Source: Pyxidicoccus caerfyrddinensis
GTDB lineage: Bacteria > Myxococcota > Myxococcia > Myxococcales > Myxococcaceae
Assembly: GCF_010894405.1 (NCBI RefSeq)
Contig: NZ_JAAIYA010000004.1
Location: 62,001 to 126,000, forward strand
DNA length: 64,000 nucleotides
Reading direction: 5' to 3'
The notes below the pieces were generated by a model that was not told the origin of the DNA, searched no databases, and worked only from the letters and a program-made list of their open reading frames with translations. Both the position numbers and the translations under genes were made by a program. Each line of letters begins with the position of its first letter. Position 1 is the stretch's first letter. This document shows, in pieces, positions 17,342 through 26,800 of this stretch.

Positions 17342-19790
17342 CGTCGTGAAGCCGCAACACGTACAGGAAGTCCCGCAGGGTGCGGCCCCGGGCCACGACG
17401 AGCCCGTCGCGCAGGATGAGGTCCTCCTCCAGGACGTCCGGGAAGTGCGCCATGGGCACGGGGGCCATCCGGCGATGGAAGGCGACGGGGCCCTCCCCCA
17501 GCACCTCCCAGTACTTGCGACGCGTCACCTCCTCGAGCTCCGCGTTGCCCTGAATCACGGCGCGAGGCGCCCCCGTGGCGAGGTCGAAGAAGCGCGTGGT
17601 CTGGTCATCGGAGCGGGTGACCAGCCAATTCCCCTCCATGGCCACCGAGAACGGCAGCGCCGGATGCGGCACTTCGTACAGGAGACTTCCCGTCCCGGCG
17701 TCGAAGAGGCGCACGCGCTCGTCCAGGCTGCACGCTGCCACCCGGCTGCCATCGTCGGACAGCCGCACCGCGATGACGGGCTCCTCGGAGAGCTGGAGGA
17801 CGCGCCGGAAGCCCGCGGGCAGGTCGAAGAGCTCCAGCTCGCCGGAGGCCCGGCCCACGGCGATGCGAGGCGCGCGGGCCGCCGCCGCGTACGCGGGCGC
17901 GGGCTTCAGCATTGCCTGGGTGTCGAGCACCAGCGCCCCCGTGCCCAGGTCGTGCAGCATGAGCCGCGAGGCCTCAGCGTAGCCCGAGACGACGTAGGCC
18001 CCATCGGGCGTGAACTCCACCAGCGAGACGGGCGTCGCCGGCCCCCGCAGGGTATGCCGCAGCTTCCCGTCCGCGACGCGCCACACCCGCACCACGCCGA
18101 TTTCGATGACTGCGGCCAGCCACTGCCCGTCCGGTGAGAAGGCCATGGGCAGCTCCAGCGTCAGCTTCTTCGATGCATCGCGCCCCTCCAGCGGTGGCGC
18201 GGACAGCTCCCGCACCGGCGCGAGGCGCTCCACGTCGACCAGCTGGACGCCCCGCCTGCGAGGCTCCTCGTGGAAGCGCAGGACGGGGTAGGCGGCCAGG
18301 GTGCCGTCCGGACTGAAGCGCCAAGGCTGCAGGCCGGACTCGTTTGCGTCGGGGGGCAGCTCCCGCATGTGGCCCCGGGCATCGATGGCGAAGGCCGCGT
18401 CGAACCGCGTCGCAATGGCGATGTTCCCCTCCGCCTGACCCCAGAGGCTGCGCACGCGGTGCTGCTCGGCGAGCAGGGTGGGCGGCGCGGGCGCGTGGAG
18501 CTCGCTCAGGAGCACGCCCCCGTCCGCTGCCGTCAGCGCGAAGTGCTTCAGGTCCGGCGAGAAGGCCGCGCCGCGCTCGTGGCCATCCGAGGCATAGGGG
18601 CGCGTCCACAGCGTGACGCCGTCGCCTGGCTCCAGCACCTCCAGCCGGTCATACCGGAGCAGCCCCAGGCGCGACGTCCCCAGCCAGCTCACCTGGGCGT
18701 AGCGCCCCGCCCCTTTCAAGCCCTCCATCCGCTTCCAGCTCCGCGTCTGTGCCACGGCGACGCCGTCCAGGGCCGCCCAGGCCAGCCACTCGCCATCCGG
18801 GCTGAAGGCCACCGTGCCGACGGACGTGTCGGAGTCCAGCCGCGCCACCTGCGCCCCCGTCTCCACGTCCCAGACGCGCACCGTGTCGTCCGAGGCGCCC
18901 GAGGCCAGCCAGCGCCCCGAGGGATGGAAGGCCACGCTCAGCACCGACTGCTGGTGCCCCTGGAGCGTGCGGACCTTCCTGCCCGAGGCCACGTCGTAGA
19001 GGTGGATTCTCCAGCCGAGGTTGCCCACCGCGAGCAGCGTCCCCTCCGGGCTGAAGGCCACCGACGTCACCTGGCCCTCCTGGCCGGTGAAGGCATGCAG
19101 CTGCGCCCCCGTCTCCGCGTCCCAGATGCGCGCGTCGTGGTCCCTCGAGCCCGACGCCAGGCGCTTGCCGTCCGCGCTCCAGGCAATCCCGCGCACCTCG
19201 CCCTCGTGGCCCGCCATCACCTGGAGGCTCCGGGCGGTGGCCACGTCCCAGACGCGCACGTTGTCGCCATCCGACCACGAGCCGGTGGCCAGCCGCGTCC
19301 CTGACGGGTCGAACGCCGCGCACAGCACCTGGGCGTCGTGCCAGAGGACCTCGTCCACGCCTTCGAGGGCGCCGCGCAGCGGCAGCAGGGACTCCACCCA
19401 CGGCGCACCACCCGCCGCTTCGCGCTGCCGGCGCCACTGCGCCGCCAGCGCGTACAGGTGCGCCTCCGGGTCGCTCCAGGGCTTCGCGCCGTCGCCGGAG
19501 TAGTGCGCTGCGGCGTCGGGCGCGTCGTACCAGCGCAGCCGGTTGTAGAGACACTGGAAGAGGGCCTCGGGGTGCGCCCGCAGGAAGTCGGCGTCGAGCG
19601 CGACAGCCTTGCGCAAGACGCGCAGCGTCTTCGGGCCCACCGTGGGGCCGTCCTCGCGCACCACGCGGGCCTCCTCGGACGTCTGGGCGAGCGCCGAGTC
19701 CAGGGCGTCGAGCAGTGCCTCCACGCCCTGGGTGCTCACGAGGTGTTCGAGGGTGGAGAGCTCGGTGAGGGATGCGAGGTCGTGGGGCAT
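17325..19790 (-). CDS. WD40-repeat protein with a helical N-terminal domain
   Basis: The 821-residue protein starts at ATG 19790; the frame stays open upstream, but that sequence is not protein-like. Residues 1-150 are helical (ASLTELSTLEHLVSTQGVEA) and resemble the N-terminal platform of WD40 proteins in myxobacteria. From about 160 to the end there are two sets of WD40 repeats. The clearest are in the first propeller: VRVWDVATA, ARIWDAETGA, IHLYDVASGR and VRVWDVETGA, with upstream GH dipeptides. It has no kinase, protease or TIR domain and no signal peptide, so it is most likely a cytosolic scaffold. The partner is unknown. Confidence 0.85.
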   Translation of the reverse strand: MPHDLASLTELSTLEHLVSTQGVEALLDALDSALAQTSEEARVVREDGPTVGPKTLRVLRKAVALDADFLRAHPEALFQCLYNRLRWYDAPDAAAHYSGDGAKPWSDPEAHLYALAAQWRRQREAAGGAPWVESLLPLRGALEGVDEVLWHDAQVLCAAFDPSGTRLATGSWSDGDNVRVWDVATARSLQVMAGHEGEVRGIAWSADGKRLASGSRDHDARIWDAETGAQLHAFTGQEGQVTSVAFSPEGTLLAVGNLGWRIHLYDVASGRKVRTLQGHQQSVLSVAFHPSGRWLASGASDDTVRVWDVETGAQVARLDSDTSVGTVAFSPDGEWLAWAALDGVAVAQTRSWKRMEGLKGAGRYAQVSWLGTSRLGLLRYDRLEVLEPGDGVTLWTRPYASDGHERGAAFSPDLKHFALTAADGGVLLSELHAPAPPTLLAEQHRVRSLWGQAEGNIAIATRFDAAFAIDARGHMRELPPDANESGLQPWRFSPDGTLAAYPVLRFHEEPRRRGVQLVDVERLAPVRELSAPPLEGRDASKKLTLELPMAFSPDGQWLAAVIEIGVVRVWRVADGKLRHTLRGPATPVSLVEFTPDGAYVVSGYAEASRLMLHDLGTGALVLDTQAMLKPAPAYAAAARAPRIAVGRASGELELFDLPAGFRRVLQLSEEPVIAVRLSDDGSRVAACSLDERVRLFDAGTGSLLYEVPHPALPFSVAMEGNWLVTRSDDQTTRFFDLATGAPRAVIQGNAELEEVTRRKYWEVLGEGPVAFHRRMAPVPMAHFPDVLEEDLILRDGLVVARGRTLRDFLYVLRLHDAPGGA

Positions 19791-20127
19791 GGAGCGTCTT
19801 TCGCCGCGAGGCGCGAGGGGGGCGCATTCTCGCTGCGACCCTCTCGCGGGTTCAATGGGCGGGGCACCCGGGAAGCCGGGGGCATACCACTTTGGTGGTA
19901 CAGCCCCTTCGCGAGCGCCCCGTATCCTCCGCGCGACATCAGGAGGAGTTGCATGGGGCATGTCTCGCAATGGATTGCTGGCGCGGTGCCCGGGAGGACT
20001 TCCTCCTGGTGCCCACCGCCCCGCGCCAGCGGGTCGCACGCGTGTCATCACACGTCTGAGACATGCCGCGTCAGGCTTGCGTCGGGAGCATGTGGTATCC
20101 CCGGAATCCTTCACCTGGAGGAACCAC
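19791..20127. other. Divergent intergenic region, 337 bases
   Basis: This separates the WD40 start from the next plus-strand gene. A 6-bp inverted repeat, TACCAC-TTTG-GTGGTA, lies at 19885-19900 and could be an operator or a leader hairpin. The right end carries GGAGGA as the ribosome site of the gene at 20128. No other gene is supported. Confidence 0.45.
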
Positions 20128-21486
20128 ATGAAGTTCCGTAGTTTCGCGCTTGCCTGCATCCTGTCCCTTGGCGCCACCGCCTGTGACAACACGTCCCCCG
20201 AGGAGTCGCTGGCAGTCCCCGTGGAGGAGACGGGAGTCTCCACCGCCGCGGCGACGGCCACCCGCATCTACGCGTACGAGCCCACGGGCACGCACGAGCT
20301 CAGCTTCGAGACGCTGGGCACCTTCGAGACGCGCAACAACCGCCGCGTGCTCGTGATTCGCGGCACCACCAACCGCTACATCCAGGATGTCTTCAGCTTC
20401 GTGCCGGATGACGCCTTCGGCACGGCGAACGTCATCAGCGAGCGGCGCTTCGAGGTGGTCCTCGAGGAGGGCCACGAGCTGAACACGATGCTCTCCGGGC
20501 TGCCGCTGCTGGTCGCCATCGACACCTTCACGGGCTCGCCGACGCGGTACTACGCGCAGATCATCCTCGCGCCCCGCTTCTTCGACTTCCGCGGGCCAAC
20601 CTCCATCACCGTCTCCGAGAACGTCGACCCGGTCTACGTGCGCAACGCCGCCGGCACCGACAACCTGATGTATCGCGGCCGGGTGGACTCGGCGGCCACG
20701 TCGCTCACCGTCACCGCGCCGGACGGCGTGCCGACGGTCTCCCGCGTGGACGCGGACACCTTCCAGCTGGACTGGCGCTACCCGGCGGTGCACGAGGCCG
20801 TGGACCCGCACACGATTCCCCTCACCTTCACCGCCGCGCTGAACAGCGGCACCGTGGTGGACGAGACGGCGCGCCTGGTGGTGCGAGTCACCGGGCTGGC
20901 CATCAGCACCAACGACGACCCGTACGCCACGTGGCCGTCCCCCGCCTGCCAGCTGTCCGTCTACAACTGCATCCACGCGCAGCCCGCGGGCACGCTGGAC
21001 TTCGGCGCGTGCGGCACCTACCGCCAGGTGCAGACCTGCATGTACGCGAGCGCCTGCGAGGTGCTCCCGGGCCAGCCGCTGTCGCTGACCGAGATTGACT
21101 CCTCGCCCCTGGAGCCCGCGCGCCAGGCGCACTACCTGAGCAGCATCGACGCGTACAGCACCCCGGAGTGCCCGGCCACGCCAGTGACCGTCCAGGCGGT
21201 GGTGGACGAGCTCTACTGGACGACGCAGTCCGTGCCGCCGTCCGATTGGGGCGAGGTCACCGACCGCGCCGGCCTGGTGGACAACAACTACTTCTTCTAC
21301 TCGAGCAGCGACCCGCTGCTGGCCGCCATCGACGCGTTCGCGGGCGGTGGCCCCATCCAGGCGTGGTTCGCCTGGGAGGAGATCCCCTGCAACAACTGCC
21401 ACAGCTACAAGGAGTACGCCGTCCTGTACTACCCGAACAGCGGCAAGGCCGTCGTGCTGGTCGGCAGTCACGGCTACGACTGGTGA
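20128..21486 (+). CDS. Exported lipoprotein-like protein of unknown function
   Basis: The 452-residue product starts at ATG 20128 behind a strong GGAGGA. It has a signal peptide with a possible weak lipobox (GATAC, C20). The mature region is beta-rich, with Ig-like strands, and the last ~180 residues hold many Cys, including ACQLSVYNC, CGTYRQVQTC and PCNNCHS, so disulfides are likely in the envelope. I recognise no enzyme motif. The neighbouring downstream gene is also an exported lipoprotein with an almost identical translation leader, so they may be co-regulated. Confidence 0.75.
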   Translation: MKFRSFALACILSLGATACDNTSPEESLAVPVEETGVSTAAATATRIYAYEPTGTHELSFETLGTFETRNNRRVLVIRGTTNRYIQDVFSFVPDDAFGTANVISERRFEVVLEEGHELNTMLSGLPLLVAIDTFTGSPTRYYAQIILAPRFFDFRGPTSITVSENVDPVYVRNAAGTDNLMYRGRVDSAATSLTVTAPDGVPTVSRVDADTFQLDWRYPAVHEAVDPHTIPLTFTAALNSGTVVDETARLVVRVTGLAISTNDDPYATWPSPACQLSVYNCIHAQPAGTLDFGACGTYRQVQTCMYASACEVLPGQPLSLTEIDSSPLEPARQAHYLSSIDAYSTPECPATPVTVQAVVDELYWTTQSVPPSDWGEVTDRAGLVDNNYFFYSSSDPLLAAIDAFAGGGPIQAWFAWEEIPCNNCHSYKEYAVLYYPNSGKAVVLVGSHGYDW

Positions 21487-21494
21487 TGAGCACC

Positions 21495-21520
21495 TGCCCG
21501 GGCCCCCAGCGGCCCGGGCA
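21495..21520 (+). terminator. Perfect 10-bp hairpin after the 452-residue exported protein gene
   Basis: TGCCCGGGCC (21495-21504), a 6-base loop and GGCCCGGGCA (21511-21520) follow the stop by 8 bases. There is no T-tract. Position and stability suggest a terminator or attenuator before the next lipoprotein gene. Confidence 0.5.
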
Positions 21521-21579
21521 GTCCTCCTCCAGGGTGCAGCCGCCACGCGTCGCATCGCCGCTCACCTGGAGGAGGTCCC

Positions 21580-23196
21580 ATGAAGCCGCATCGTTTTCGT
21601 CCGCTGTGGGCCGTGGTCTGTGTCACGTGGTTGGGCTGCGCGGGAAGTGAGCCCGACGCCTCGTCATCCGTGGGCCCGCGGGAGCCCCAGATGGGAGGCG
21701 GTACCTGGATGGGCGAGCCGCTCAGCGCGGGGTGCGAGCCCGGTGATGGGGGCACGCCCGGCGGCGACACGGTGCGGGTGACGAGCCACTCGCGGTACTA
21801 CACGCTGGTGGGCATCGCCGAGAAGCCCTCGGGCATGTCGGCCAACCCGCCCTACCTGCTCATCCCCGACGCCGGGACGTTCACCCGCATCGACGGTACG
21901 TTCACCGATGGCAGCTACCAGTACGCGGGAGTGCCCCAGGGCACGTATTACCTGCGCACGGGCTCGAACTACATCCTCACGGACTCACGGCACGTGGAGC
22001 TCGGCTCGGATGAGATTGGCCGTTCGGACGTGTTCCACACCAGCGTCACCATGTCGCCCCTGCAGCTCGACCTGTCGAACCTCGCCCCCTGGGTCACGTA
22101 CGGAAGCCAGGCGGTCCAGCCCTCCAGACTGGAGTTCCTCTCGCGGCAGGTCGCCGTGATGGGTGAGGTCTTCTTCGACGAAGACCCCGTGGACGGACAG
22201 ACGAGCATGTCCACCACCCAGGCCTGGGCCTGGAACCTGGCCGACACCTTCCCCCTCTTCGAGGCGGCGAAGGGGGATTCGATGTATGTGAATCAGCTCG
22301 GCGCCGTGGACGCGGGCACGCTGCCGGACGGTGGCGCACTGACCCACCACACCGTGGTGCGCAGCCTGGAGCTGACGCCCTTCGACTTCACCCCGGATGG
22401 CGTCACACCGCTGCCGCTCGGCGGAGTGATGCAGCCGGTGCCGACCCGGGAGCTGTCCGTCGAGTGGCGCCTCTCCGAGTTCCTCGTCCCCGCCAGACAG
22501 CTGCACCCTTCCGCGGTCTCCGGGAGGCCCCTGCTCTTCGTCGATGCAGCCCCGCACCGACCCGAGGACGGCTGGGTGAGCTACTCGAGCGGCCTGGTCA
22601 ACCTCCAGCTTCCCGCGGGTGCCTCGTACACCTTCACGCGGCGCCTGTCCTACGGCGATCCGTTCCCTTCGTCCTGGGCCCGGATAGGGACCGCGGATTA
22701 TTCGATGAGCTACCGGAACGTGGTGCCGGATGGCTCCGGCCAGACTTTCTCCATGAGCTTCCGGGCCCTGAGGACCCATGACCGGCTGGACGACCTCGTG
22801 GCGGCGCCCATCGTCCCGCGAATCACTCCACCCCGCGGGCTGACCATCGACGGGCTGGATGCGAACGTGCAGCGGCAGGTAGGCGCCGCCAGTCCCGTCA
22901 TCGCGTGGCTGCCACCCGACGTGGGCACGCCCACCGGCTACAATGTGGCCCTCTACCGCCTCGAGAACAACCGGGGCTACTACCTCGCGCGCTACCAGAC
23001 CACCCTCCGCGTGCCCGGCTCGACCACGCAGGTGCGGCTGCCTCCCGGCACGCTCCTGCCTGGCTCCATCTACTTCGTGCTGGTGACGGCCCTGGACATC
23101 ACCGACCACGACCCGAAGCACCGCCCGTTCCAATCACTCTCAGGGCTGCCCCAGGGCTCGGCGCAGGCCGCGAGCTCCCTCTTCACCACGCCGTGA
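21580..23196 (+). CDS. Lipoprotein with beta-sandwich repeats, unknown function
   Basis: The 538-residue protein has a lipoprotein signal ending TWLGC (C20) and a strong GGAGGAGG ribosome site. The N-terminus contains a Gly-rich linker. Residues about 60-140 resemble a carboxypeptidase-regulatory or SpaA-like beta sandwich (GVPQGTYYLRTGSN). The C-terminal ~100 residues look like a fibronectin type III domain (SPVIAWLPPDVGTPTGYNVALYR). There are no catalytic motifs. It is probably a surface adhesin or structural lipoprotein. It follows another exported gene on the same strand after a perfect hairpin. Confidence 0.78.
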   Translation: MKPHRFRPLWAVVCVTWLGCAGSEPDASSSVGPREPQMGGGTWMGEPLSAGCEPGDGGTPGGDTVRVTSHSRYYTLVGIAEKPSGMSANPPYLLIPDAGTFTRIDGTFTDGSYQYAGVPQGTYYLRTGSNYILTDSRHVELGSDEIGRSDVFHTSVTMSPLQLDLSNLAPWVTYGSQAVQPSRLEFLSRQVAVMGEVFFDEDPVDGQTSMSTTQAWAWNLADTFPLFEAAKGDSMYVNQLGAVDAGTLPDGGALTHHTVVRSLELTPFDFTPDGVTPLPLGGVMQPVPTRELSVEWRLSEFLVPARQLHPSAVSGRPLLFVDAAPHRPEDGWVSYSSGLVNLQLPAGASYTFTRRLSYGDPFPSSWARIGTADYSMSYRNVVPDGSGQTFSMSFRALRTHDRLDDLVAAPIVPRITPPRGLTIDGLDANVQRQVGAASPVIAWLPPDVGTPTGYNVALYRLENNRGYYLARYQTTLRVPGSTTQVRLPPGTLLPGSIYFVLVTALDITDHDPKHRPFQSLSGLPQGSAQAASSLFTTP

Positions 23197-23530
23197 GGCG
23201 GGGCTGAGCGACTCCGGAGTCTCCAGCATGGAGGGCGCGTCGGGGCCCTGCCCCCTCTGCCGGAGGGGGCGGCTCCGCGCGCGGAGCGCCCGCTCGCGCA
23301 AGCTCGCAGGTGTCGAACTCGCAGTCCTCGAAGTGCGGGTACTCAAGATGCCGGCCGGCGAAGTTGCACTTCTGGAGCATGCAGCCTTCGAACAGGCCGC
23401 CTTCGGCGCCGACGCTGAATGGTGGAGTCGTTCAGGTCGCGCTGGAACAGCGCCGCCCACGCGCCGAGCAGCAGCGTGGCGAGCCCCGCGGACCCGACGA
23501 GCCAGAACCACAGCTCCGTTCCCGACAGCT
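23183..23530 (-). pseudogene. Decayed membrane/Cys-rich protein fragment
   Basis: On the minus strand one frame reads a membrane segment (ELWFWLVGSAGLATLLLGAW, about 23517-23455). A second frame then continues with CMLQKCNFAGRHLEYPHFED and a stop at 23183. The join needs a frameshift near 23430, and the second frame has a stop just before it. The second part has alternating Cys/Phe/Leu that resembles a short pentapeptide-repeat stretch, but too few units remain to be sure. The end overlaps the stop of the upstream lipoprotein gene. I read it as a remnant. Confidence 0.4.
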
Positions 23531-23836
23531 CCGGCCACAGCCATGCCAGCAGACGTAGCGGCTGTTCTCGGGAACCTCACGCCCGCAGCGTCCGGCGACC
23601 TCGCGCTCTGGTTCAGGGTGCCTTCGGACCCCTGAGTCACTTCCAATCCCGCCCTCTCATCTCAACGAATTCCGTGCATCATTTTCCCGCTCGATGGCTC
23701 CCTCCATTGGAAGGTTGGTTTCGCACAGTAAAGACAGGATTGCTCAAACACATTCCTGCTGCCGTGTTAGAGCGCCAGGCAATGGTGAAGCACACGCGGG
23801 CCGAGTGAGCGTCGCCATTTGAGGGGGAGTTTCAAA
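23531..23836. other. Intergenic region upstream of the PKD giant
   Basis: This is relatively AT-rich between about 23640 and 23770, which suits a promoter for the large lipoprotein at 23837. GAGGGGGAG at 23821-23829 is its ribosome site. I see no supported gene; short plus-strand frames here lack ribosome sites. Confidence 0.45.
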
Positions 23837-26800
23837 ATGCCAAGGGTGACTTTCGTAGCGCGAAGCGCCGCGTTGCTGGCCGTGGTGTTTCTTGGGTGCG
23901 ACGGACCTGGAGGCGAAGCCCCACCCCAACCCCCCAAAGTCCTCAAGGCTTCTACCCGGTCCAAGACATTGTCGGGCTCGCAGAGCGCATGCGACAGCGC
24001 ACTGGAGCCCCGGCTCGTCGTGGCGCCCTCGGACGAGGCGCCCCGGCCGGCGGTGCAGCTCGAAGGCCAGGGCCTGAACTGCGGGGAGACGTATGCGCTG
24101 GTCATCACCCAGCCGGACGGGACGAGCACCTCGGAGTCCCTGACCGCGGACACGCTGGGCAAGGTGCAGAGCACCTCCATCCCTGACGCCCATTCAGGGA
24201 ACAAGCAGGCCAGGCTGTATGACAGCAGCGGCGACGAGGTCGCCCAGACGCTCTACTACGAGCCGGTCTTCCGCTATGGCCACCTGACGTGGCGCACGGT
24301 GGGGCCGCGGACGGCGGAGTTCTCGGTCGTCAATGCGTTCCGCCGGGTCTACTGGGGCAGCGGGCCGGACGGCCTGGTCGTCACCGGAGACACCTTTCAG
24401 GAGTACGCCGGCTCCACCAGCCTGTGCTTCGGGGACGGCACCTGCACCTACGCGCTGACGTACGAGGTCACCGACTACGACGCGGAGGAAGGCTGGGTGA
24501 CTGCCCGGGCCTTCGCCCCTAGCGAGCCACAGGTCCTGCCAGGCACCGGCGTCACGGTGACGGAGAGCGAGCCCAACAACGGCATCGACACCACCGACTC
24601 CCTGCAGCTCGGAGACGACTACTCCAGCAACATCAGCGTCCCCTATGAGAGGGACTACGTCCGCTTCACCCTCACCGAGCGGACCCGCATCGAGGTGCGT
24701 ACCGTCCTGCAGGGGCTGCGGGACTCGTACCTCTACCTGTTCGACGCGAATGGCGTCCACCTGGCCTCCGACGATGACAGTGGCGGCGGGCTCGCCTCCC
24801 GCATCTCCATCACCCTGGACGCGGGCACCTATTACGTTGCCGCGTCGGCCTTCGGCGCGGGCACCGGCCAGCAGTTCGTCCAGTTCCGGCGGGTGGCCAT
24901 TCCGCCCCCCGGCCCCATCACCCATACCTATGGCTGGGACGGTCCCTTCACGGCCAGCATCAGCGGCTGCTGCCGCATCGAGGGCCTCGACAACCTGGCC
25001 GGCCCCTGGAGCCCCAGCTACCGCGTGCAGACCCAGGTGGGCTTCACCCCCGCCAATAGCGCTCCGGTGAGCAGCCTGCCGCCCGTCATCGAAGCGCCGG
25101 CCAACATGCCGGACTTCGCCTTCCAGATTCCCGCCACGGACGCCGACGGGGATGAGCTCACCTTCCGTCTGGCCACCGACAGCGAGAGCTTCATCGTCAA
25201 TCCCCCTCCGGGGCTGAGCGTGAGCAGCACGGGCGTGGTGAGCTGGAACACGGTGGGGACCGTGGGAGGGCAGCAGTGGGTGGTCCAGGTCATCATCGAG
25301 GAGCACCGCGACGGCGCGCGCATCGGCTCGAGCGCGGTGGACTTCCTGCTGAAGTCCACCGGCGATACCGGCACGGCCCCCACCTGCCTGCCGCCGTCGC
25401 AGACCGACTACACCGTCATGCCGGGGGAGCGGGTCGAGTTCTCCCTCGGCGCCCAGGATGCGGATACGTGGGACCTCCTGACGCTCAACGCCATCAACGT
25501 CCCCTGGGGCGCGTTCCTGCTGCCGTCCCTCCCCCTGAGGGGATACAGCGGCATCAGCACCACCTTCTTCTGGACGCCCAGCTCATGGGACGTGGGCGCC
25601 ACGTACCCGATGCGCTTCACGGTCACCGACTCGACGGGCCAGCAGGCGGGGTGTTCCGTCACCATCACCGTCCAGAATCGTTCCAACTGGCCGCCCCAAG
25701 CCTACGCGGGCTCCGACCAGGGGGGCTTCGAAGGGCAGACGGTGACGCTGAGCGGCAGCGGCTACGACCCGGATGGCAACCCGCTCACCTACAGCTGGTC
25801 CCTGGTGAGCGCCACGGGCCCGGCGGTGACGCTGTCATCCGCTGACTCGCCCACCCCGTCCTTCATGGCCACCGATGACGGGGTCTACACCTTCCAGCTC
25901 ACGGTGACCGACAGCCTGGGCGCCTCTGACAGTGACTCGGTGACCGTGTACGTCTACAACGAGGCGCCCCAGGTGATTGCCCCGGGGAGTGCGCAGCTCG
26001 ACGAGGGGCAGGTGTTCACCGCCGCTGGCTCCATCACGGACCCTGGCGCGGATTCCTGGACCGCCACGGTGGACTACGACGACGGCACCGGCCCCCATCC
26101 GCTCGTTCTGGACAATGGCACCTTCACCCTGAGCCACCGGTACCCCGACGACCGCGACGACTGGTGGTCTGACTCCTACTACGTGCGGATCTCCGTCACG
26201 GACGACGACGGTGGCGAGGACACTGTCTACGTGGCGGTGCACGTGCTCAACGTCGCACCGGTCATCACCGCCTATCCGCCTGGCATCACCCTGGACGAGG
26301 GCCAGGCCGCCGTCGTGCCCATCACCTTCACCGACCCGGGCGCGGATTCCTGGACGCTCTCCGTGGACTATGGGGATGGCTACTCCGACGGGGTGTGGAC
26401 TTCGAGCCAGGAGCATACCTTCCAGCATGTCTATTATTGGCCTGGCACCTACTCACTCAGGCTCTGGGTCTGGGATGGGGATGGCGGCCAGCACGAGGTG
26501 ACGATTCCCGTGGTGGTCCGCAACCTGGCGCCTGTCGTCAGCGTCGAGGGAGGCACCATCGACGAGGGCTCCTTCTTCTTTTCCTTCGGGAGCGTCAGCG
26601 ACCTGGACGACTGCTGGGCCAACTGCACCATCACGGTGGACTACGGCGATGGCACCGGTGTGCAGGGCATCCCCTTGCCCTACTATGACAACCGCTTCTA
26701 TTTCGGCCACACCTACGCGGACAGCGGCACGTACCTCCTGACGGTCACCGTCAGGGATGGCCTGGGGGCCGAGGGCCGGGCCACGGCCACGGTGGTGGTC

